Source: Brachyspira innocens ATCC 29796 | Lineage (GTDB): Bacteria > Spirochaetota > Brachyspiria > Brachyspirales > Brachyspiraceae | Direction of reading: 5' to 3' | NCBI RefSeq assembly: GCF_000384655.1 | Contig: NZ_ARQI01000126.1 | Location: 25,187-89,186, forward strand | DNA length: 64,000 bases | Part shown: in pieces, positions 43,718 through 51,596 of the stretch | Layout: every line of letters starts with the position of its first letter | Numbering within the stretch: the stretch's first letter is position 1 | Made by a program: the position numbers and the translations under genes | Notes under the pieces: model-generated | Seen by the model: only the letters and a program-made list of their open reading frames with translations | Told to the model about the DNA's origin: nothing | Database searches by the model: none

Positions 43718-44539
43718 ATGGCTACTAAAAAAACAGAAAAAGCAGCTGAAGATACCGCTAAAAAGAAAGCAACTTCTGCTGCCGCTAAAAAAACTGCAAC
43801 TGCTAAAAAAACTGATGAAGAAGAAAAAATATCAGTTTCTGCTAAAAAAGCTGCAGTTAAATCTGCATCTACTAAAAAAACAGCTTTAACTGCAAGTAGT
43901 AAAAAAACTTCCTCTTCTAAAAAATCTGTTTCAAAGAAAAAAATAGAAGAAGATGAAGAATTAGAAGTGTTAGATGAAGAAGAGGTAAAAAAAGAAGAGT
44001 ATATACCTGATGAAGTTGATATAGTTAGAGAGCTTCCAGACAGATATAATGAAACAAAATTGGTTCTTATGATGCGTGATCCTGAATGGTGTTTCTTCTA
44101 TTGGGATATATCTGACAGTGATATAGCTTATCATTCTTTAAAAGATAAAAGAATATCTGTAAGAATATTCCATGTATTCGGATATGATATTACTAATGGA
44201 GAGATACATAAAGAAATAGAAGTTAACTATATATATGGGGATAGATATGTTAATTTAGCTATGCCTCATGCTTATTTTATTGGTGAATTGGGATATTATG
44301 ACGAAAACAATAGATTTATAGTACTTGCAAGAAGCAACATGATATATGCGCCTCGAGATTCTATAAGCAATGTTTATGATGAGGAATGGATGGTTAATGA
44401 AGAGATTATTAAGCTTCTAAAATCTCCTAAAGCTTTAAGAGAAAGTTTGTCTTCTGCTACTATATTTGAACTTATAGATTTGAGAAGACATCATTTAGCT
44501 GGTTCATCATCTTCTTCACTTTTCTTAAAAAAGAACTAA
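43718..44539 (+). CDS. DUF4912 protein with an N-terminal histone-H1-like tail
   Basis: 273 residues from MATKKTEKA, chosen because TATGGAGATATTTA lies just before this ATG. Residues about 1-90 are a Lys/Ala/Ser-rich low-complexity tail with TKKT- and AKKA-type repeats, like the DNA-binding tails of bacterial histone H1-like proteins. Then comes an acidic stretch, and residues about 105-250 match DUF4912: LVLMMRDPEWCFFYWDIS and YFIGELGYYDENNRFIVLARSN. DUF4912 is a domain of unknown function seen in spirochaetes, cyanobacteria and Firmicutes. The H1-like tail suggests binding to nucleic acid or another polyanion. Confidence 0.75.
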   Translation: MATKKTEKAAEDTAKKKATSAAAKKTATAKKTDEEEKISVSAKKAAVKSASTKKTALTASSKKTSSSKKSVSKKKIEEDEELEVLDEEEVKKEEYIPDEVDIVRELPDRYNETKLVLMMRDPEWCFFYWDISDSDIAYHSLKDKRISVRIFHVFGYDITNGEIHKEIEVNYIYGDRYVNLAMPHAYFIGELGYYDENNRFIVLARSNMIYAPRDSISNVYDEEWMVNEEIIKLLKSPKALRESLSSATIFELIDLRRHHLAGSSSSSLFLKKN

Positions 44540-44627
44540 ATTAAAAATTTTAAATCTTTAAGCGGTATTAATTGATAGCTATATACTTTATTAATTTTTC
44601 TGTTTTTGTTTTTGTTGACTCTGTAAA

Positions 44628-46373
44628 TTAAATGTTAATTAATGCCGCTAAAAATAATACATAAAGCGGGGAATCTATCAATATAGAAAATAAATGCCTG
44701 CTTGTTATAATCTTCTTTTTCATTACAGCAAAAGAGATAATGCTGCTGTATATAATTGGTATAAAGTATTTTAATTTATTTAATTCTAGCGGAAACTTTC
44801 CTATAAGGATACTAATTATCATAAATAATATGAGTACAATTGGTATTATTCTAGTTATGACTGCTAATTTACTTGAATCTATATATGTAGTTAAAGTTAC
44901 AGCCCCTGCTATTTTATCGCTTTGAGAGAATTTTATTTCTATAAGTGCCTGCCTTATAAACATAAATAAAAATACTATGCTTGTAGAAAACACATATAGA
45001 AAAGGTTTTTCTTTTATTATATTTCTATGCATTATAAATATAGAGCCGTTCAAAAGTATTGTAACAGCAACTGATATTACTATAGCTTTAAATGGTATAA
45101 GTTTTTTAAATAGTTTAAAAAATATAGAAGTTTCAAATCTTGACTTATTTTCAAAACTTATATTATATCCTATACCTAAAAGGCTTGAAAGTATTGTAAG
45201 CATTAGTATTCCAATATCTACTTTATAAGCAAAGTAAAACATCGACAATGCACTTATGGCTATAAGTGTCATAAAAAAGAATTTGTTTTTTTGATAGAAT
45301 AAATATCTTCTTTTATCACTTATTTTAATTGTATAGTTACTATAGCCGTTTCCTAAACTCATATATAAATAATAAGCCGCTACTACTATAGCTATTTTAT
45401 ACTGAAAAGGCTGTGATAATATATCATATATAGCATATGACATTAAAAAAGCACCTACAGAGAAGAATATATATCCATAATTAAGAAAATCAAATATTCT
45501 AGAAACAAATCTTGTAATTGGGCTTGCATATTTATCTTTTATAGTTTGAGCGACATCTTCTATAAGCCAGTCTGGAGTGGAAGCTCCAGCCATTATACCT
45601 ACATTTTTATATTTTGATAAATCTATTTTTTCTAAATCTTCTTTATATTCAACATAGAATGCAGGCTTTATGGACGATGCTATATTATATAGATTTCTAG
45701 TATTTGAGCTTTCAGAGCCTCCTATAACAAGTACAGCATCGTTTCTTTTAGCTATTTCTAATACTTCATTTTGTCTTTGCTCTGTAGCTTCGCATATAGT
45801 ATTTTTGATTATAATTTCAGTATTAGGATATTTTTCTTTTATTTTATTTACATATTTATCAAATACAGACTTTTGTAAAGTTGTTTGGGCTACTATAAGA
45901 GTTTTTTTTGCATCGTTAGGTAAATTATTCAAATCTTCATCTTTATAAACAACATATACATCATCAGCATATCCGCATACCCCAATTATTTCAGGGTGTT
46001 TAGGATTTCCTATTACTATAATTCTGTATCCAAGAGAACTATGTTTTTTTACAAGACCTTGAATTTTAGCGACATATTTGCAGGTAAGATTAACTATTTT
46101 TTTTGCATGGCTGGATAAAGCTTCACGTCTTTTAGGAGATATACCATGAGCTCTTACTATAACAGTTTTATTATTTAAAACAGACATATCCTCATCATCT
46201 TCATATGTTTTTACACCTATATTTTCCAACATATCAAGAGTTTGAGGATTATGTATTAAATGTCCGTCAATATATATATCATTATTATTTTTAGCAGCCT
46301 GAGAAAAAGTATTTTCAACTGCATATTTCACACCATCACAGAAACCAGCGAATTTACCTATATCTACGTTCAT
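44628..46373 (-). CDS. ispH: IspH (HMBPP reductase) fused to a UbiA-like membrane domain
   Basis: 581 residues, about twice IspH length. Residues 1-285 are a complete IspH: three [4Fe-4S] cysteines C12 (GFCDGV), C98 (LTCKYV) and C194 (NTICEAT), H41, H76, H126 and the catalytic E128 (KHPEIIGV), with QTTLQ and SSNTRNL. It makes IPP and DMAPP in the MEP pathway. Residues about 286-581 hold eight or nine membrane helices with the rhythm of UbiA prenyltransferases (LLGIGYNISFENKSR, KIAGAVTLTTYID). The Asp-rich motifs have decayed: SNYTIKISDKR (346-356) has one Asp and FSQSD (482-486) another. The start is one base after rpmB. Whether the membrane part is an enzyme or only an anchor is open. Confidence 0.85.
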   Translation of the reverse strand: MNVDIGKFAGFCDGVKYAVENTFSQAAKNNNDIYIDGHLIHNPQTLDMLENIGVKTYEDDEDMSVLNNKTVIVRAHGISPKRREALSSHAKKIVNLTCKYVAKIQGLVKKHSSLGYRIIVIGNPKHPEIIGVCGYADDVYVVYKDEDLNNLPNDAKKTLIVAQTTLQKSVFDKYVNKIKEKYPNTEIIIKNTICEATEQRQNEVLEIAKRNDAVLVIGGSESSNTRNLYNIASSIKPAFYVEYKEDLEKIDLSKYKNVGIMAGASTPDWLIEDVAQTIKDKYASPITRFVSRIFDFLNYGYIFFSVGAFLMSYAIYDILSQPFQYKIAIVVAAYYLYMSLGNGYSNYTIKISDKRRYLFYQKNKFFFMTLIAISALSMFYFAYKVDIGILMLTILSSLLGIGYNISFENKSRFETSIFFKLFKKLIPFKAIVISVAVTILLNGSIFIMHRNIIKEKPFLYVFSTSIVFLFMFIRQALIEIKFSQSDKIAGAVTLTTYIDSSKLAVITRIIPIVLILFMIISILIGKFPLELNKLKYFIPIIYSSIISFAVMKKKIITSRHLFSILIDSPLYVLFLAALINI

Positions 46374-46374
46374 T

Positions 46375-46566
46375 TTATTTAGCTTTAGCTACTTTATTTC
46401 CTTTAAGACATTTAGTGCATACTAAAGCCTTTTTTACAGAGCCATTTACCTCTATTCTAATGTTTTGCAAATTAGCATTAAAAGAACGTTTAGTTTTTAT
46501 ATTAGAGTGGCTCACACTATGACCATTTTGTTTGCCTTTACCGCATATTTCACATACTCTTGCCAT
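46375..46566 (-). CDS. rpmB: 50S ribosomal protein L28
   Basis: 63 residues: [21 protein letters not shown], then [25 protein letters not shown]. It carries two CxxC pairs (C5/C8 and C50/C53), so this is the zinc-binding form of L28. The ispH fusion gene starts one base after it, an unusual pairing that may just reflect gene packing. The ribosome site TTGGAGGAAAAT precedes the ATG. Confidence 0.96.
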   Translation of the reverse strand: MARVCEICGKGKQNGHSVSHSNIKTKRSFNANLQNIRIEVNGSVKKALVCTKCLKGNKVAKAK

Positions 46567-46759
46567 AATTTTCCTCCAAGAAATGATATATTAAATTTAT
46601 AATTGTGTGATTATATTATAAAAAATTATTCTAGTCAATAGAGCATTCATTTTTGATACTATTTTTTTGTATAATTATAGTACGGCATAAAATTTTTATA
46701 GCAATGAATTAATCTTATATTTTATTATTTATTAAATTTTATTAAATAAAAATTAACCA

Positions 46760-46787
46760 TTGATTATATTTAAAATTGTAGTATAAT
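46760..46787 (+). promoter_or_regulatory. Promoter of the GltD-type oxidoreductase gene
   Basis: TTGATT (46760-46765), a 16-base spacer and TATAAT (46782-46787), 46 bases before the ATG. A second weaker candidate is TTGATA-N17-TATAGT at 46653-46681. Confidence 0.6.
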
Positions 46788-46833
46788 AATCCACAATTAA
46801 ATAGATGTTAAAAAACCTAAATAGGAGAGATAT

Positions 46834-48234
46834 ATGCCCCCAAGATCAAAATTAGGTGAAATACCTAGACAAGAAATGCCTACTAGAAGTCCTGAAGAGA
46901 GAAGAAAGGACTTTAAAGAAGTACCTACAGGATATACTGAAGAACAGGCTTATACAGAGGCTTTGAGATGTTTAGACTGCAAAGTACCTCATTGTATGGA
47001 AGGCTGTCCTGCTAAGGTAAAGATTCCAGAATTTATAAGCCTTGTTGCTGAAAAAAAGTTTATAGAAGCTGCTAAAAAAATTAAAGAAACAAATGCTTTG
47101 CCTGCAGCCTGCGGAAGAGTATGTCCTCAGGAAACTCAATGTGAAGAAAGATGCGTTGTAGGTAAAAAATTTGAACCTGTAGCTATAGGTAAATTAGAAA
47201 TGTTTGTTGCTGACTATGAAAGAAAACATGCTCAGCATGAAGATTTAAAAGTAGAAAAAAACGGCAAAAAAGTATGTATTATAGGTGCAGGTCCTGCAGG
47301 ATTAGCTTGTGCAGGAGACTTAATAAAATTAGGATATGATGTAACTGTATTAGAAGCATTACATACAATAGGCGGAGTATTGATGTATGGTATTCCAGAG
47401 TTCCGTCTGCCAAAAGAATTGGTAGCTCATGAGGTAGAAAACCTTAAAAAAGACGGAGTTAATTTTAAAATAAATGAAGTTGCTGGTGTATCTTTAGATT
47501 TCAATGAATTAAGAAAAGAATATGATGCAATATTTTTAGGAACTGGTGCTGGACTTCCTGCTTTCTTAAATATACCAGGTGAAAATTTCTGCGGAGTATA
47601 TTCTGCTAATGAATATTTGACACGTGTTAACTTGATGGGTGCTTATAAATTCCCAGAAGTAGATACTCCAGTTATAAGACATAAAAGAGTTGCTGTATTA
47701 GGCGGCGGTAACGTAGCTATGGACGCCTGCAGAACAGCTGTAAGATTAGGTGCTGAAAAAGTATATATCGTTTACAGAAGAACTCAAAAAGAACTTCCAG
47801 CAAGAGTAGAAGAAGTACATCATGCTATGGAAGAGGGTGTAGATTTTAGATTTTTAAGAGCTCCTCTAGAGATTCTGGCAGATGAAAATGATAATGTTAC
47901 AGCTATAAGGACACAAGTTATGGAGCTTGGTGAGCCTGATGCTGACGGTAGAAGAAAACCTGTTGCTGTTGAAGGTCAGACAGAAGATATAGAAGTTGAT
48001 GCAGTTATTATTGCTATAGGAACTACTCCTAATCCTCTTATTGCTAGAAAAGTACCAGAATTACAAACTACTAAAAAAGGTACTTATGTTATTGATGAAG
48101 AAACTGGTGCTACTTCTATGGAAGGAGTATTTGCAGGAGGAGATGCTGCAAGAGGTGCTGCTACAGTTATTCTAGCTATTGGTGATGGTAAAAGAGCTGC
48201 AGCTGGAATAGATAAATATTTGTCTAATAAATAA
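46834..48234 (+). CDS. gltA: NADPH-dependent glutamate synthase small-subunit type oxidoreductase (GltD/NfnB family)
   Basis: 466 residues. The N-terminal Fe-S domain has C46, C49, C54 and C58 (CLDCKVPHCMEGC) and C93, C97, C103 and C107 (CGRVCPQETQCEERC), the signature for two [4Fe-4S] clusters. FAD- and NADPH-binding motifs follow: CIIGAGPAGLACAGDL and VLGGGNVAMDACRTAVRLGA. The terminal GVFAGGDAARGAATVILAIGDGKRAA is typical. Annotated homologues are called homotetrameric NADPH glutamate synthase or the large NfnB subunit. No glutamine amidotransferase or NfnA gene is adjacent, so its physiological partner is open. The gene is a single unit with its own promoter and strong terminator. Confidence 0.85.
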   Translation: MPPRSKLGEIPRQEMPTRSPEERRKDFKEVPTGYTEEQAYTEALRCLDCKVPHCMEGCPAKVKIPEFISLVAEKKFIEAAKKIKETNALPAACGRVCPQETQCEERCVVGKKFEPVAIGKLEMFVADYERKHAQHEDLKVEKNGKKVCIIGAGPAGLACAGDLIKLGYDVTVLEALHTIGGVLMYGIPEFRLPKELVAHEVENLKKDGVNFKINEVAGVSLDFNELRKEYDAIFLGTGAGLPAFLNIPGENFCGVYSANEYLTRVNLMGAYKFPEVDTPVIRHKRVAVLGGGNVAMDACRTAVRLGAEKVYIVYRRTQKELPARVEEVHHAMEEGVDFRFLRAPLEILADENDNVTAIRTQVMELGEPDADGRRKPVAVEGQTEDIEVDAVIIAIGTTPNPLIARKVPELQTTKKGTYVIDEETGATSMEGVFAGGDAARGAATVILAIGDGKRAAAGIDKYLSNK

Positions 48235-48255
48235 TTAGTTAATTTTTAACTATTT

Positions 48256-48290
48256 AAGGAGGCTTTTTTAAGTCTCCTTTTTTATTTTAA
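48256..48290 (+). terminator. Terminator of the GltD-type gene
   Basis: AAGGAGGCTT (48256-48265) pairs with AAGTCTCCTT (48270-48279), 10 bp with one G-U, loop TTTT, then TTTTATTTT. Confidence 0.9.
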
Positions 48291-48330
48291 AAAATATTGT
48301 AAAGAAATAATATGTTTTTATCATTATATG

Positions 48331-48410
48331 ACTTGTTTCAAAAGTACCTGATAAACAATTTTTTGTTATCTTATACTAAATATATAATATTAATTATTAT
48401 ATAAAATAAA
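48331..48410. repeat. AT-rich intergenic repeat, copy 2
   Basis: GACTTGTTTCAAAAGTAC (48331-48348) and TATAATATTAATTATTATAT (48383-48402) appear in the same order and spacing as at 28971-29055, with scattered substitutions between them. No associated gene. Here the GC-rich element does not follow. Confidence 0.6.
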
Positions 48411-48435
48411 TATTTTCCATTTCGTATAAATCATA

Positions 48436-48584
48436 TGTTCAAGCTACAAAAATACATTTTTTTCACACAGCAAATATGGAGAGCCTTAATTATTCTATAC
48501 CATACCTAACTGTAATTCAGATGTCATAAAAGAACTGGGATGATTATGAAGTATGCCTGTGAAGCCAAGTTTATAAAATTCTAA
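48436..48584 (-). pseudogene. Possible decayed JAB/MPN-type metallopeptidase fragment
   Basis: Reading leftward, a frame gives FYKLGFTGILHNHPSSFM, then in-frame stops, then SPYLLCE. HNHP with an upstream Tyr-x-x-G and a downstream Ser resembles the H-x-H-P...S metal site of JAB/MPN peptidases. Stops at about 48495 and 48486 break it, and no start or ribosome site remains. It lies in the 738-base gap 48235-48972. The similarity is short, so this is a tentative call. Confidence 0.3.
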
Positions 48585-48821
48585 AATTAAAAATAATATA
48601 ATTATTTATTAATTTAGTTTTGAAAGAAGTATATTGTTCTGTTTCTATTAAAGCAGTCAATCATAAAAGTAAAGTTATTTTGTTTGATGATATATGTATT
48701 TTTAAAAAATAAAAATAAATTGTTATAATTAAATTATTTTTAAATAATACAAAAATAAATAAATTTTCTTTTAGATAAACTAAAATCCATGTATAAAACA
48801 ACCAAAAAACTATGAAAGCTA

Positions 48822-48930
48822 TTGACTTTTATACCGTTAATAATAATATATGTTAACATAATTATATTTTTTTGTAATAATATATTTTTCTTATTTTAAT
48901 AATTATGGTTTATATTTATATAAGCCATAA
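48822..48930 (+). promoter_or_regulatory. Candidate promoter and leader hairpin of the lipoprotein-LysM operon
   Basis: TTGACT (48822-48827), 16 bases and TAATAT (48844-48849) could be a promoter with a leader of about 115 bases. In the leader, TTATGGTTTATA (48903-48914) pairs with TATAAGCCATAA (48919-48930), 12 bp with one G-U, loop TTTA, 42 bases before the ATG. No U-run follows, so it is not a simple terminator. Confidence 0.45.
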
Positions 48931-48972
48931 GATATATTTTATAAAATAAAGATTGGGAGGATTAATCTAATT

Positions 48973-49593
48973 ATGAAGTTAAAGGTACAAGTTGGTTTTA
49001 TCACCTTAATAGCTTTTATGCTTATTTCATGCGGCGGCTTACCAGTAAAAGAATATGAAAGGGTAACCGCACTAAGAGATACAGTGGTAAACAAATATTC
49101 TGAGATAAAAACATTTGCCCCAGAAGATTTTGACATAGCCGAAAAAGGTTATGCAGAAGCTGATATTATCATGAAAGAAGAAAATAAAGATGAAGCAGAA
49201 AAAGCTAAAGAGTTGTTATTAACTGCTGAAACTAATTATAATTTAGTTTTGGATAAAGGCTTACCGCCATATTCTGAGATATTGAAACAGCAAACAGATG
49301 AAAGTGCTACCAATGCTATTAATATCAAAGCTGGTGTAATGTATGCTGATGAGTTTAATAATGCTGATACTTTATATCAGGAAGCTAATGCAATGTACAC
49401 AGCTGAAACTAAAGATTATAGAACAATGGTAGATAAACTTTATCAAGCTAAAGTAGCATATACTGATTTATATAATAAAACTAAAGAGCAATTCGATAAA
49501 AGTGATGAGGCTTTAAGAACAGTAAAAGAACGCTTAGCACAATTAGAAAAAATGATGCAGGAAATTGAAGCCTTTGAACAGGAACAGAATTAA
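48973..49593 (+). CDS. Lipoprotein with helical repeats
   Basis: 206 residues. The signal peptide ends in LISCGG, a lipobox with the lipid-modified Cys at residue 20. The mature part is mostly alpha-helical, with a coiled-coil end (LRTVKERLAQLEKMMQEIEAF). The segment pattern (SEIKTFAPEDFDIAEKGYAEAD; EFNNADTLYQEANAMY) looks like two internal repeats. It likely sits in the outer or inner membrane leaflet facing the periplasm. The LysM protein gene begins 12 bases downstream. Lipoprotein + Ala/Lys-rich LysM pairs recall the treponemal TmpA-TmpB operon, although I cannot verify the similarity. Confidence 0.75.
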   Translation: MKLKVQVGFITLIAFMLISCGGLPVKEYERVTALRDTVVNKYSEIKTFAPEDFDIAEKGYAEADIIMKEENKDEAEKAKELLLTAETNYNLVLDKGLPPYSEILKQQTDESATNAINIKAGVMYADEFNNADTLYQEANAMYTAETKDYRTMVDKLYQAKVAYTDLYNKTKEQFDKSDEALRTVKERLAQLEKMMQEIEAFEQEQN

Positions 49594-49605
49594 TATAAGG
49601 AGTAA

Positions 49606-51486
49606 ATGATGAGAATAAAAAAAATAATAGCTACTATAGCTTTATTATCTTTTACATGGTCAGTTTTGCCAGCACAAACTTATGAAGATGCAGCAAGAAT
49701 TACCGAAGAGGCTGATACGCTTCAAAATGAAGGACAATATCAGCAGTCTTATGATAAATCTCAGGAAGCTTCTGTTAGTATAGATAAAGCTAGTATGGCA
49801 TTATTCTACAGACTTATGAATGTTAGAATAAGTAAAACTAGAAGTGATGCTGATAAGGCTATTACTGAAATAAATCAAATGGGTGCTTCTAGTGATAATC
49901 AATTTAAAACAACATATGAAGAAGCTGTTAAATATTTTGAAGAAGGAAATGCTAATGTAGGAAGCATTCCAGCTCCTGATGCTACTGCTCAAACTGATGA
50001 AGAGTTTATCGCTGCTTCAAATACTTTTACAACTGTTTTAAACTCTTACAGCAATGCTTTATCATCAGCTAATACTGTTAAAGAAGGTTATTTAGGCAGA
50101 GAAAGAGATACTGCTTCAAAAACTATAGCTGATGCAAAAGCTAAATATAATGCTGCTTTGGGTAAAAGTATAAAAGCAGGCGATAATAATGATAAAACTG
50201 TATCTGGTGCTTTAGCCAAAGCTGATGAAGCTTTAAAATCTGATAATTTTGCAAGCGTACAGCAAAACGTTGCTGCTGCTCTTGCTGGAATAACTAAGGC
50301 AGAAGCAGATGCAAAAGCTGCTGCTGAAAGAGCTGCCGCTGCTGCTAAAGCGAAAGCTGAAGCAGAGGCAAAAGCTAAAGCTGCTGCTGAGGCAAAAGCT
50401 AAAGCAGAAGCTGAAGCTAAGAGAAAAGCTGAAGAAGCTAAAGCAAAAGCTGCTGCTGAGGCAAAAGCTAAAGCAGAGGCTGAAGCAAAAGCTAAGGCAG
50501 AAGCTGAAGCTAAGAAAAAAGCTGAAGAAGAAGCTAGACAAAAAGCAGAGCAGGAAGCACTTGCTAAAGAACAAGCAGATGCTGTTGCTAAAGCTAAACA
50601 GGATATTGCCAATGCTCAGGAAAAATATGACAGCCTTGTTAATGATAACACTATAACTAGAGGTGATGAAGTTGATCAAAATATATCTACTCTTTTAGCT
50701 GATGCTAATAATTTGGCTGAAACTGATCCTGCTGCTGCAAGTGAAAAGGCATTAGAGGCTTCTAAAGCTATGGACGATTTAATTAATGAACGTGATAATA
50801 CTATAGCAAGAGAAGAAAATCAAAGACAATTAGATGAAATCAAAGCTAGATATCAAGAGCTTATTGATCAAGGTTATATAATACCAGATAGTGAAGAAGA
50901 TCAAAATCTTTCTCAAGCTATTAAAGATGCTGAAGATGCATTAGCTAATAATGATAATGCTTTAGCAAGACAAAAACTTGAAGAAGCTAATAATTCTATG
51001 AACGCTATATATGAAATGGGACCAAAAAGACCTGTTGATGGCGATTTAGTAGAAGGAGATGGTGATGGCGAGAGAGGTCAGATAATCGATGCTACTACTG
51101 GTCAAACTGTTAATACTGAAGGTAAAGTTACTGTACTTCCTATGTATTATACAGTTGTACAAAGAACTCCTTTAACTGACGCTTTATGGAGAATAGCTGG
51201 ATACTCTTTCATATACAATGATCCTATACAATGGTACAGATTATATCAAGCTAATAGAAATGTATTGAGAGATCCTAATAACCCAGACTTGATACTTCCA
51301 GGTCAGGTATTAACTATACCTAGTATGAATGGTGAACAAAGAGCCGGTACATATGATCCTAATATGGAATATATTACTTATGATGAGGCTATGATATTGA
51401 AAAATCAGCAGCAAAATAATATCACAGCTGATCAAGCAAATGCAGGATATGAAGAAGAAAATAATGCTACTCAAACAAATAACTAA
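49606..51486 (+). CDS. Exported Ala/Lys/Glu-rich coiled-coil protein with C-terminal LysM
   Basis: 626 residues. It has a signal peptide (IIATIALLSFTWSVLPAQT), an N-terminal helical region, then a long low-complexity stretch (about 225-325) of repeated AEAKAKAEAEAK-type units, predicted as a rigid single helix. Further helical repeats follow (NAQEKYDSLVNDNTITRG; ARYQELIDQGYIIPDSEEDQN). A LysM domain near the C-terminus (about 525-578) reads YYTVVQRTPLTDALWRIAG and NLILPGQVLTIP-like residues. It should bind peptidoglycan and span the periplasm. It is the second gene after the lipoprotein. A TmpB-like role is a guess from composition. Confidence 0.82.
   Translation: MMRIKKIIATIALLSFTWSVLPAQTYEDAARITEEADTLQNEGQYQQSYDKSQEASVSIDKASMALFYRLMNVRISKTRSDADKAITEINQMGASSDNQFKTTYEEAVKYFEEGNANVGSIPAPDATAQTDEEFIAASNTFTTVLNSYSNALSSANTVKEGYLGRERDTASKTIADAKAKYNAALGKSIKAGDNNDKTVSGALAKADEALKSDNFASVQQNVAAALAGITKAEADAKAAAERAAAAAKAKAEAEAKAKAAAEAKAKAEAEAKRKAEEAKAKAAAEAKAKAEAEAKAKAEAEAKKKAEEEARQKAEQEALAKEQADAVAKAKQDIANAQEKYDSLVNDNTITRGDEVDQNISTLLADANNLAETDPAAASEKALEASKAMDDLINERDNTIAREENQRQLDEIKARYQELIDQGYIIPDSEEDQNLSQAIKDAEDALANNDNALARQKLEEANNSMNAIYEMGPKRPVDGDLVEGDGDGERGQIIDATTGQTVNTEGKVTVLPMYYTVVQRTPLTDALWRIAGYSFIYNDPIQWYRLYQANRNVLRDPNNPDLILPGQVLTIPSMNGEQRAGTYDPNMEYITYDEAMILKNQQQNNITADQANAGYEEENNATQTNN
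50305..50580. repeat. Low-complexity Ala/Lys/Glu codon repeat inside the LysM gene
   Basis: Imperfect tandem units of GCAAAAGCTAAAGCAGAAGC type encode AKAKAEAEAK-like residues. This may be a slippage-prone length-variable segment. Long frames on the other strand and in shifted frames here are artefacts of the repeat. Confidence 0.7.
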
Positions 51487-51502
51487 AAGTTATTAAAAAA
51501 AT

Positions 51503-51533
51503 AGCCATGTATGAATAATATTCATGCATGGCT
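51503..51533. terminator. Bidirectional terminator
   Basis: AGCCATGTATGAAT (51503-51516) pairs with ATTCATGCATGGCT (51520-51533), 14 bp with one T-G, loop AATA-sized. TTTTTATATTT follows, and AAAAAAAT precedes, so it can serve both the LysM operon and the convergent dehydrogenase gene. Confidence 0.85.
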
Positions 51534-51596
51534 TTTTATATTTATATGAATTTATTAATACGGAATCTGTATTTTCCAATTAATAAATTCATTTAT

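Noticed and set aside
50088..50679. Long open frames on both strands inside the LysM gene
   Set aside because: They arise from the Ala/Lys/Glu codon repeat; translations are low-complexity (Leu/Lys or Ala/Ser/Phe) and have no ribosome site.
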